Positions 46,004-56,004 of a stretch of DNA of 64,000 nt are shown one piece after another. The DNA comes from Litsea cubeba. Taxonomy: Eukaryota > Streptophyta > Magnoliopsida > Laurales > Lauraceae. The position numbers were made by a program, and so were the translations under genes. How positions within the stretch are numbered: position 1 is the stretch's first letter; the number at the start of each line of letters is the position of its first letter. Under the pieces are notes generated by a model. That model had not been told where the DNA came from. It did not search any database and worked only from the letters and a program-made list of their open reading frames with translations. The stretch is taken from assembly GCA_012931725.1 (NCBI GenBank), contig WHSA01001334.1, positions 186,001-250,000 on the forward strand, written 5' to 3'.

Positions 46004-47697
46004 AATAGATATATTGTCCAGTGTGCAAGTTCACAATGCTATCTTTCATAATTTGAAGCCAATGTATTCAACTAAAACATCAGATGGTGTATTGGATCAG
46101 TTAAAACATAATACAACCTTTTGTCACAAGTGTCCAAGCACAATTACGTACACTACATTCCCTTGACCAATATTATTTTTTATTGCCTCATGAAAAAATA
46201 TGTATCTGATATTTAAAGTAAGCTTTGCTGCACGGATACTTTATCAATTTTCTGAACTAGTTAACCTAAGAGTGAGTGCAGGCATATGTCTATAAGTAAT
46301 GTGATTCAATTATAAAGCTCTGTTGATGATAGTTGTGGTGGCGGCGGTATCAATCTATCAGATAAATATTAGAATGCATTACCAATACCTAGCAGAATAC
46401 TCAAAAGCAAACTTGTAACATATGTTTTAACTATATTGCCTGCTGTCTTAATTTTATATATTTGAATTTTGAGCTCGTAATGATTTTATACACTCATGTC
46501 ATAAGGCATAAATCAATGAAAGGAGCGCAAAAGAAAGATCTCATCATGAAAGAACTTTTTAAAATTAGGATCATGTTAAATTTAATAAGAGGCTACTTAG
46601 GCAACGACATAAAATTAAAAAAGCATAGGTAAATGGTCTCAAGCAGTGCTTCACAGGCCAGCAAGATCCAAACTGTTGGAGGCTCCCGTACGAGCCAAAC
46701 CAGACAACCCAGGCCTAAAAACCAGATTGATGGCAAAATACTATAAAAAAGGGAAAAAGAAAAAGGCAATTCATGTTTTGATTGTTTCATTACCTTGTTA
46801 CAGTTCAGGCTCAGACCAGACCGATGGAGGGTCCAGTGCCAGCCAAACCCGATTCAACCAGCTGATAAAGACTGATCAGAACACTGGTTTCAAGAACATA
46901 AAAATAAGCATTAATAGTGTAAATTGTTATCCGTAAATAAAATATTTTTCTGAGTAATTCTATCAGCTGAATACCCATGATTCTGTCCTGGATCTTAAGT
47001 TTTTGACAAACAATGTGTCATTATCGCATTCTCATTTCCCTTATTGGTGTCCATACAGTTACCATATCTGTGCATAAAAGAGTAAACACCATTCCTAGAA
47101 TTTGATATCAATGAAAAGCAATCTTATTAGATATTGCTTTTGATACAAACAACCAAGAGTCACCCTAATTTTGCAATTAAAATCATTTTTTTCTTTTCAG
47201 AAACATGTTTAAGACAGCTGTTCATATGTTTCAATCACCAGAGATTTACTAATCTAATAGACATGTCATTTGTTATATGTTCCAAGAATTTCCAAGTTGT
47301 ATATAGCTGTGTGATTCCCATGGGTACTAAAATTAACTTCATAACTCGTCTCCATGCACCCCTTGTCTCTCAAGTCTCATCCCTAAGCAGCTCTTTTCAA
47401 AAAAAGAAATGAAACAGATGCCAAGGATTGGCATTTGCCAATGTCCATACAAATAGTACTATATATAGTTAATGAACTTCACAATTGGCATTTTGTGGAG
47501 CAGATGAGCTCTGAGTCAAGGTGAACAGAGATGGGTTCACTAATCTATGGCTAATGTAGACATGAGAAGAACAAACCACCCATCAAAGACATTTGTATCC
47601 CCCCCCCCGAATCACAAATCCATGAGCTTAACTTTTAGAAATGAGCACCTTCAAACCATATGACATCTTTACAGAAGAGGGTGTCGGTTAAATATAC
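46004..47697. other. CACTA interior, unassigned
   Basis: Low GC, short open frames, no recognised exon. A degenerate repeat pair lies at about 46640-46720 and 46800-46880 (both with CCAGCCAAACC-like words). Confidence 0.4.
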
Positions 47698-48397
47698 CTG
47701 ATAGAAATGATCTCTGGGAATCCTATAGAGTAGTTTGACATTGAAAGACCATATGTTGAATCCATTTTCCTTCTCATGAACTGAAGTAACAGAGGTTGAA
47801 ACGTATCTGCAAGCAGAAACAGTGAGAATCCAACTTTACAAGAACTAAACTAACCCCTACAAAACATGCATACCAAAAAGTACCAGTGATAAGCATTGGA
47901 GCTATACCTTCCAGTAGGATCCCATTCAATGTCAGTTGCCATAAAATGCTCACCAGTTGCCTTTGTCTCCAGCTCATCAACATTGTAAAACTCTAGCTGT
48001 CCATTGAAACCCTTCAACCCTGCAAATATAACCCTGCAAGACATTACGGTCCATGTATTTTTAAATAATTATTAATTACCAAAATTAGGCTTAAATCACT
48101 TGAAAAGCGATTGAGTTAACCTGTTCCAAGGGGCACTTTTGAGTAGAGTTTCTGAATTATGGTTGAAACTAACATGATCAGTGACAAGTTCTACTCACCC
48201 TAGCAGGCTGATTTCCACCACCCAACTCCGGAACAAACAATGCGAGTATGGGATCTGTTGGTGACCAGCTGAAGTCCATTACATTCTCAACTCTCAGATA
48301 CTTCTTATCAATAAGGGTGAATGTCTCTGATTCATAAACAGATATTATGTTCTTCCCAATCCGAGCAAAATATTTATCATCTTTTCCGCCACCCCAC
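47698..48397 (-). pseudogene. EIF3B: Captured eIF3b (translation initiation factor 3 subunit B) fragment, three exons
   Basis: Three minus-strand exons keep consensus splice sites. Exon a, 48397-48199, reads WGGGKDDKYFARIGKNIISV then DFSWSPTDPILALFVPELGG. Exon b, 48033-47908, reads VIFAGLKGFNGQLEFYNVDE and MATDIEWDPTGR. Exon c, 47806-47698, reads YVSTSVTSVHEKENGFNIWS and LLYRIPRDHFYQ. All three match the WD40/beta-propeller part of eIF3b, the scaffold subunit of eIF3 that binds 40S ribosomes. Between exons a and b the parent protein has well over a hundred residues that are missing here, so the captured piece is internally deleted. Exons a to c have no stop codons. With the CACTA around it, this is transduplication rather than the functional gene. 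Confidence 0.88.
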
Positions 48398-49439
48398 CTG
48401 TAGAATACAACTAATCCAGTTTCAATAGACAATATAAGATCTTTCTAAAGCTATCACCTAGACCAATGTTGTATAACAAAAAAAAAGAGATGCATGATAT
48501 AGAAAGTCATCAACACAGGTTGATGAATAGCACTTATAAAAAAAAGACAACGCAGATGTCATGGAAAAATTTCATAGCTATGTCTCAAAGGCATAAGAGA
48601 CCACAATGTTACCAAATACCAGTACCTGACTAATGAAGCATGGACTTGACGGATGCTTGCACTTGACGGGACAACTCTCCTGGTTTGACCCATTTTTTCC
48701 CTTCATTTGGCATCTTTTGCAACTATGATATATCTAAATAGGATTAAAATGTGAATTGTAAAAATGTTTTATCCATATATGAACAAATTAATTGGAGACT
48801 TAGAGTTCAACATCTTTGTCAAATCTATTCCATTTTTTTCTTTTTGAAAAATACCAATAGCTTTATTAATAATGAAAAAAGTGGTTGCCACATATTAGTC
48901 ATATTTAAAAAAAAAAACCGTGATTTTTACCAAAAAAACTATGCTTAAATCTTGATTATATGGATTTAAGAAGAAAAAACAATACAACAACAACAGAGTT
49001 GTTTGTACTTAAAAAAAATGAAATTGCAGTCAACCTCCCTTAAAAAAAATCAAAACTCGTTACTGTGTTCTTTAGTTTGTTTTGGATGTTAAAAACTTAT
49101 ACCATCTGCATATCTACAAGATTATAATTAACTGCTCTTTAAATTTTTAATAATCCACATGAATAGAATTCTTCTATCCTATAAAAGAAAAAAAAAAAAA
49201 AAACAAGGCAAGAAATGGGAATAGTGAATAACTTCCGAGGGGGAGATGAAAAAACTTTGTTTCCTTTTAGTCATATCCCCCTTGTTATATTAAGACTCTT
49301 CTTTACATGAAAATAAAACCATAAGCAAATTGTTAATATTAAAAAAAAAACTCTGTAGTAGAGTCAATAACCAACAACTAATCCAATAAAAAAAAGGGAT
49401 CATTAGTCAATCAACACTAAACAAAAACTCGAAAATTCA
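48398..49439. other. CACTA interior between eIF3b and NIPA fragments
   Basis: AT-rich. A minus-strand island at about 48640-48720 (MPNEGKKWVKPGELSRQVQA) looks exon-like but was not recognised. Confidence 0.35.
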
Positions 49440-49477
49440 TCATCACCATCACCATCACCATCACTATCACTATTCAG
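49440..49477. repeat. (CATCAC)n microsatellite
   Basis: Six-base repeats just upstream of the NIPA fragment, possibly part of its captured 5' region. Confidence 0.85.
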
Positions 49478-49766
49478 TCACATCATATTTGAAGCTTCAG
49501 TAATTATTCTGATCATCAATATCATCATTGATAGCAAGAAGATAGGAAGAAAGTTCATAAAGATAAGATGTGGAGATGTGCTGTTATATAATATACACTG
49601 TATATGCAATACATACTTCAAGATGTGCTGACCCTTGAATAAGAGGCAGAGATGTGCTCCTCAACTTACATGGTCAATCAACAACCACCATCTATTATGC
49701 TTTGCCTTTTGTGTTTGGTAAATGGTAACAATTGAAGAATATCATTATATTGATCATCAGATCAAG

Positions 49767-49896
49767 ATGGGCCTCTCTGGGGACAATGTGAAGGGATTTG
49801 TTTTGGCTCTTTTGTCAAGTGGGTTTATAGGAGCTAGCTTTATAATAAAGAAGAAGGGGTTGAGAAGGGCTGCTGCTGCTTCTAGGGTTCGAGCTG
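49767..49896 (+). pseudogene. NIPA: Captured NIPA-type magnesium transporter, exon 1
   Basis: ATG at 49767 opens MGLSGDNVKGFVLALLSSGF, then IGASFIIKKKGLRRAAAASR and VRA, ending at a good donor (GAGCTG|GTGAGC, split Gly codon). It is the first exon of plant NIPA proteins (probable magnesium transporters) and includes their first transmembrane helix and the IKKKGL basic loop. No second exon was found before the CACTA end, so only about 43 of some 340 residues remain. It is in the opposite orientation to the eIF3b and snurportin pieces, which implies separate capture events. It could still provide a start codon and splice donor for a chimeric transcript. Confidence 0.85.
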
Positions 49897-50940
49897 GTGA
49901 GCTTTCTACTTTCTTTAATTATGGAAGAACCCTTTAATTTTCTCTGCCTTCTCTTCAACAGTTTTTTTTTCTTTTTTCTTTTTTTTTTTTTTGAAAAAGA
50001 TTCAATCTTTGTTGTGTTTCCGACTGAAATATTGTCCCTTTTAATGGGTTTTATTGGATGAATTGGGGTCCTTTTCTTTTAATTGTTGGGTTTTTTGTTA
50101 CATGAAACTGGGTCTTCTGTTTTCTTCTTGTTCATTTCGGATTGGAGAGTAGTTTTGCTTAATTATATGAATGGATATAGTTTTCTTTCTTTTCTTCCTT
50201 TCTTTCAATAGTTTTGATAAGAATCTTGGTTTTTACATAAGAGAGATTGATTTTTCTGAAATGAGTATTTCTATTTGCTGGTTTTTCTCTTGAAATTCAG
50301 TTGGATTGGTTTTCTTGTTGGGTGTTTGGTGTTTTACTTGATCTTTAGTTTTCCTTTTGTCATCCTTTCTTCTAGAATATGTGTAGGATTGATTCCATGC
50401 AGAATTCTCCTTTTCTTTGGTGGCTTTTTTTATTTTTTAAAAATTCTATGACATGGATAGTTTCCTTCCAATTCCCCCATATCATCAGGCTCTTTTCTTC
50501 ACTGGATTATCTTCAGTACCTAGACAAGAAATACGAAAACTTTAAGCTATAAACCTTCACATAACCCCACCCCCCCCCCCCCCCCAAACTAAAACCTACA
50601 AACAGATAAGCAATGCGTCAATTCCAACAGTCCCCATCAAAGAGGATCAGAGGTCCAGCATGTTCCAATCTGGGAGATTTCCCACTAATAAGGCCTAGAA
50701 ATCAAAAACCCTAACCAGCAGCAACAGCACAAAGTACCACCATAGGCAAAGTCACATCACATGTGTAACAGATGAAGAAGAGGAGAATAAAAAATAAAAT
50801 AAAAAACAGAGTTGTAACAGCAGCAACAGCAGTACCTTAGAAAGAGATCTGCAACTTAAATATTGGATGCAGAGGCAGCAATGGCGAGAGGATCCGAGCA
50901 GAGGCAACAGCCTGAGAGAGGGAGACACCCTTCGAGTGAC
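49897..50940. other. Post-NIPA stretch, intron-like then anonymous
   Basis: T-rich sequence typical of a plant first intron runs to about 50560. It is followed by a C-tract (about 50569-50585) and unassigned sequence. Confidence 0.4.
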
Positions 50941-51190
50941 GATCGGTTTCGAGCAGAAAGAAAGAGAGTGAGAGAGAGAGCGAGAGAGGAGCAGAGAGAG
51001 AGAGCAGATTGAGAAAGAGAGAGAAAGAGAGTAGAGAGATCGAGCGAAAGAGAGGGCGCACTGAGATCGAGCGAAAGAGAGAGAGAGAGAGAGAGAGAGA
51101 AATAGCAGAGTGAAAGTGAGAGAACAGAGAGAGCGAGAGGAGAGCAGAGAGAGTGAGAAAAGAGCGCGCATGAGAGAGAGTGAAAAGAGG
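50941..51190. repeat. (GA)n-rich purine tract
   Basis: About 250 bases of GAGAGA with interspersed GCGA/GCAG. Its reverse strand gives spurious Leu/Ser-rich frames. Confidence 0.85.
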
Positions 51191-51269
51191 GGTTGCGCAG
51201 GAGAGACAGTAAAGCGAGGGGTTTTTGGGGGAGGGGGGGGGGGGAGAGGGAAATAAATTTGGAAATTTG

Positions 51270-51597
51270 CCGACGATTATTTTTCATCACAAAGAATAGA
51301 ATTTTCGTCGGTAAAATTAATTTAATTTTTTTTATTTGAAAAAAAATAAAAAAGGCTACCAACCTTTACCGATGTTTTATATTAAACATCGGTAATAAAT
51401 TTTCTAACGCTAATTTTCATCGGTAAAAAAAAATTCGTCGGTAAAGGACTTTGATTTTTAATTTTTCTAAAAATAAAATTAAACATTACTGACGTTTTAC
51501 AAAAAAATGTCGCTAAATGTTCATTTTTACCGACATCATATAATTCGTCGATAATAATCTTTGATAGTTTTACCAACGTAAAATAAAAATCAAAAAG
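51270..51597. repeat. CACTA family 2 subterminal sequence, fragment
   Basis: Repeated TTTACCGACG / CGTCGGTAAA words in both orientations, different from the GACGAAA words of the surrounding CACTA. Confidence 0.7.
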
Positions 51598-51760
51598 TAT
51601 TTTCCAACACTTAGGCTCGAAAACGGCCCGCCGGAAGTCCGGAATGGGAAAAGGCTCTGAAAAAATCGGAAACTGGCACGAGCACCTTGCTCGAGGCGAA
51701 ATTAACTTGTAAGAACTGACGGCTTGTAAATCAGACTCCTGGTTAACGAATTAGACCTAA
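51598..51760 (-). repeat. Inverted copy of the 172-bp repeat unit
   Basis: Begins TTTTCCAACACTTAGGCTCG and continues ACGGCCCGCCGGAAGTCCGG, the reverse complement of the units at 41265-41935. Confidence 0.85.
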
Positions 51761-52329
51761 AAACGTTGGATTCTTAACACTTAGATTCAATTTGGCATCT
51801 CTACTTTTCTCCTCTTATTGGTTTAAAACTGATTGAATCCAGTTTTAGCATGTTTTGTTGAAGCTTTTACTGTGTCCACTTCAAATGGCATTAAGACAAA
51901 TAATGTCTGTTTCATGAAGTCATAAAGTTAGAAAAAGTGGCAGATTCCAATCAAACAAACTCGTCTAAAGCGGATAGATGCTTGTTGTTACGTCCTCATT
52001 GGACAATCCAATTTTTCTTTTTTTTTATTTATGGGATCCAAAATCATGATCCGGACCATTAGATATTTGCAGAAGGTCAAACACGGCTCAGCCATTGATC
52101 TATCTCGAATCTCAAGATATTTACAAAAAAATGTGAGCCCTTCGATCTAATATTCTGGACATCGTGCGCCCCATAATCATGATCCGATCTGTTGATTCTC
52201 TTTGGATGGCCAAAAAAGGTCCCAGGTCCAAAAATGAGCCTCTAAATCCAAGTGGATCTTGAGATATTTATAAAAACGTTTTTCACAGTTGATGTACCAT
52301 GATTATTGACTGAGTTTTGAAATTGTACA

Positions 52330-53610
52330 ATGGCAGTGTGGTTTTTTCTTTCGCTAACGTTTTTTTTCATCGGTAAAATAAAAAAATAAACAAAATTAAA
52401 AAATATTTCTACTGACATTTTTTTGTCGGTAAAATAAATAAAATAATTTTACCGACATTTTTTTTCATCAAAAAATAAATAGAAAAATAAATAAAAATTA
52501 AAAAAAAATTTACCGACATTTTTTCGTCGGTAAAATAAATAAATAAAATAAAAGCACTTTTACCGACGTTTTTTTCGTCGGTAAAAATCTATGTTTTTTA
52601 AAAATAAAGTTAATTTAAGAATGAACTTTGTCGACGTTTTTTTATTAAAACGTCGGTAAAAGTGCACCTTCTTGTAGTGATAGTTTTACCTACGTTTATT
52701 TTCGTCGGTAAAATAAAAAGTGAAAATAAAAAATACTTTTGCCGACATTTTTTTTTGTCAGTAATAATCTCTGATTTTTAATAATAATGTTAATTTTAAG
52801 GATGACATTTACCGACGTTTTTTTGAAAAATGTTGGTAAAAGGCAGACCTTTACCGATATTTTTTAATAAAACGTCGTAAAATTTGAATATTTACCGACA
52901 TAATTATATACGTCGGTAAAGAGTAATCTTTACCGACGAATTTATAAACGTCACTAAAAAACGTCCGTAAAAGTGCAACTTCGTGTAGTGTGTTTAGACT
53001 TTCACATACTTATGATTTCTTGCTTCATAAATATATTGTTAGTGTTTCTTTTCATCTTTTTCTTTATTTATTATATCAACAATGTAAGTTAAAGGTGAAT
53101 TAACTAATACTTTCATTGCTCTAAATTTAATAGCTATGATCATCAAATTATTATAACAATTCAGCTACATGTTGTCGATATTGTGTAGCTCCTATCTAGT
53201 CACCGACTATAGATATAGGTAATTGTAATGGGCCCCACGAGGTGAGCTTGATCATTGCTCATTTGTTTTCTATATTTAATTATGATGATGAAGGGCACTT
53301 AGGTTATTATTCAATTAAAAGAATTAAAAAATAAAAATATTTTTACAGACATTTTTTTGTCGGTAAAATAAATAAAAAAAATAAAAAATACTTTTGCCGA
53401 TGTTTTTTTCGTCGGTAAAATAAAAAGAAAAATAAAAAATACTTTTGCCGACGTTTTTTTTCATCGGTAAAATAAATAAGATAAAAATAAAAAACACTTT
53501 GCCAACGTTTTTTTTAGTCGGTAAAATAAAAAGAAAAAATAAATAAAAAAGAGTTTTACCCGATGTTTTTTTCGTCGGTAAAATAAATTAGATAAAAATA
53601 AAAAAAACTT
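52330..53610. repeat. CACTA family 2 terminal and subterminal fragments
   Basis: Dense TACCGACG..CGTCGGTAAA words. Two right-end termini are visible: CTTCTTGTAGTG ending at 52679 and CTTCGTGTAGTG ending at 52990, each preceded by AAAAGTGCA. No matching left ends (CACTACAAGAAGGTGC) were seen. A 340-bp unrelated stretch at 52991-53330 separates two arrays. Confidence 0.7.
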
Positions 53611-53611
53611 T

Positions 53612-55073
53612 TGTCGCCCATTTAACAGGAAGATGAAATGGCATGATTGAGTGTTTATTGGTGACGATATATTTTCGTCTTCCATAACTTATCCTTATTG
53701 GTGATGAATTACATTCGTCGCAAAAACAAATTATATTTTGTGATAAAAATGTTCGTCTCCAATGAGCTAAAATAATTCACCTCACAACTTATTCTTCCGA
53801 GACAAAAATATATTTGCCGCTCATTTAACAGGAAGATGAAACGGCATGATGGAGTGTTTATTGGTGACGAAATATTTTCGTCTTCCATAACTTATCCTTA
53901 TTGGTGATAAATTACGTTCGTCGCAAAAACAAATTTTATTTTGTGACAAAAATGTTCGTCTCCTATGAGCTCAAATAATTCGCCCCACAACTTATTCTTT
54001 TAAGACAAAAATATATTTGTCGCTCATTTAACAGGAAGATGAACGGCATGATAGAGTGTTTATTGGTGATGAAATATTTTCATCTTCCATAACTTATCCT
54101 TCTCGGCGACGAATTACGTTCGTCGTAAAAACAAATTATATTTTGTGACAAAAATGTTCTCTCCAATGAGCTAAAATAATTCACCCCACAACTTATTCTT
54201 CTAAGACAAAAATATATTTATCGCCCATTTAACAGGAAGATGAAACTACATGATGGAGTGTTTATTAGTGACGAAATATTTTCGTCTTTCATAACTTATC
54301 CTTATTGGTGATGAATTACGTTCATCGCAAAAATAAATTATATTTTGTAATAAAAATGTTCCTCTCCAATGAGCTCAAATAATTCGCCCCACAACTTATT
54401 CTTCCAAGACAAAAATATATTTGTCGCCCATTTAACAGGAAGATGAACGGCATGATGGAGTGTTTATTGGACGAAATATTTTTGTCTTCCATAACTTATC
54501 CTTCTCGGTAACGAATTACGTTCGTCGCAAAAACAAATTAAATTTTGTGACAAAAATGTTCATCTCCAACAAGCTATAATAACTCGCGCCACCGCAAAAT
54601 TAAATTGGTGCCTTATTTTGGTGATGAAATATTTTCATCTTCCACAACTTATCCTTATTAGTGACAAATTACATTCGTCGCAAAAAAAAATATATTTTGT
54701 GACAAAAAATGTTCATCTCCAATGAGCTAAAATAATTTGCGCCAACGCAAATGAAATTGGCGCCTTATTTTGGTGACGAAATATGTTTGTCTTCCATAAC
54801 TTATCCTTATTAGTGACAAACTACGTTCGTCGCAAAAAGAAATTATATTTTGTGACAAAAATGTTCTTCTCCAATGAGCTAAAATAATTGGTGCCAAATC
54901 AAATGAAGTTGGCGCCTTGTTTTTGCAGACGAAATTTTGTTTTCGTCTCCTATACTTTTGAAAAAAATTAAAACAAACGATAAAATTTATATTTCATCCT
55001 CTTTGGGTGTTCTTTTAAGACAAAACATTTTCGTCATCAAATTTCGTCACAACAGCCTAGATTTCTTGTAGTG
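53612..55073. repeat. Right subterminal repeats and TIR of the CACTA
   Basis: Five units of about 202 bp, each with TTTAACAGGAAGATGAA (53621, 53824, 54027, 54228, 54431), then three shorter degenerate units, ending in the CACTA terminus at 55073. GACAAAAATATATTTGTCGC and ACGTTCGTCGCAAAAACAAA recur. Confidence 0.88.
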
Positions 55074-55938
55074 CACTTTTCTCAAGCGATAAGAGATACA
55101 CGGTGGATCCTTAAATCTCTTACATTATAAGGACCCAGTCTCAAAAATCCAGATGATATTGATTTGTAACCGTAGGACCTATCATGAGTGGACCCCACCT
55201 TACGATCACATTTCACTCACTGATAGTTGTATAGATTAATTGTTAATTGGTTATTGTTTTCATGTTATTGTATTTATTTGTTAATCATGCACGCTAATGC
55301 ATTATCATCTAGACACGACCCTCGACCCATGGAACCAACCCTTGAGTCGACCCAGACAAAAAGAAAGCAAAACGAAAGGAAGGAAATCCTCATATTTGCA
55401 TTGATATATTTACCGTCGTATGCAGCCGCGGAAAATCGAACATTACTGGTTTTCTGCAGCTCTCTTCAGCGGAAAACAGAATATACAGGATTTCCACCAT
55501 TCACGTCGGTGGAAATGTGGACTTTTCAATTCATCTCCAACACAGCCTCTATCCCCCTCAAATTTTGCCCCTTTTTCTTTCTTTTTTGTTTGGGTCGGGT
55601 CCTTAGGTTGAGGTTCGGGTCCACACTAATGACTGAGCAAGCATGATTAACAGGTAAATATAAATAATTTACAATTAATCTAAACAATTAGATAGTGAAA
55701 TGTGATCATAAGGGTCGGGTTCGGTCGTGATAGGTCCTACGGTCACATATTAATATCATCTTTGTTTTTTAGATTGGTTCCTTATAATGTGAGAGATTAG
55801 GTTCTGCCGTGTATTTCTTCCATCTTGAGAAAAGTGGCTTGAATCTCAACCTCCAAGTGTCTACAAATCTTCTAAAATTTGAATGGTAGATGTGAATCGT
55901 CCAACAATCGTTATCTATTTCAGATTCTCTTATCTTAC
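55074..55938. mobile_element. Inverted-repeat (MITE-like) element split by the CACTA
   Basis: 55077-55260 and the reverse complement of about 55640-55845 match for some 180 bases (CACTTTTCTCAAG, GATACACGG, CATTATAAGGA, GACCTATCA, GATCACATTTCACT). Similarity then continues outward across the CACTA insertion: 36692-36796 matches the reverse complement of 55828-55938. The original element was about 970 bp with about 290-bp inverted ends. It has no transposase and no clear target duplication. Confidence 0.7.
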
Positions 55939-55999
55939 ACTCTGTCCATCTACAGGCAGGATCCCTAAAAATTAATCAAGTTCCTTGTGTCAAATCGCA

Positions 56000-56004
56000 T
56001 TATG
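56000..56004 (+). repeat. Target duplication TTATG (left) of the solo LTR
   Basis: Identical to 59075-59079. Confidence 0.9.

Larger units (their letters stand above)
36797..55073 (-). mobile_element. CACTA (En/Spm) transposon, 18.3 kb, carrying host gene fragments
   Basis: Left end CACTACAAGAAATTTGGGG at 36797; right end, reversed, CACTACAAGAAATCTAGG at 55073; both are flanked by CAC, a 3-bp duplication as expected. Subterminal zones are arrays of about 200-bp units full of GACGAAA/TTTCGTC words (36900-37600 and 53612-54960). The interior holds a TNP1-like ORF (minus strand), fragments of snurportin-1, eIF3b and NIPA genes, a 172-bp repeat, fragments of another CACTA family and an inserted MULE. 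No TNP2-type main transposase was found, so this copy is non-autonomous. Strand is given by the TNP-like ORF. Confidence 0.85.

Noticed and set aside
50752..51362. Leu/Ser-rich minus-strand frames suggestive of membrane proteins
   Set aside because: They are translations of the GA-repeat tract and have no complex sequence.
55227..55646. 139-codon plus-strand frame
   Set aside because: It lies within the inverted-repeat element, with no recognisable domain and unusual composition. Most likely chance.
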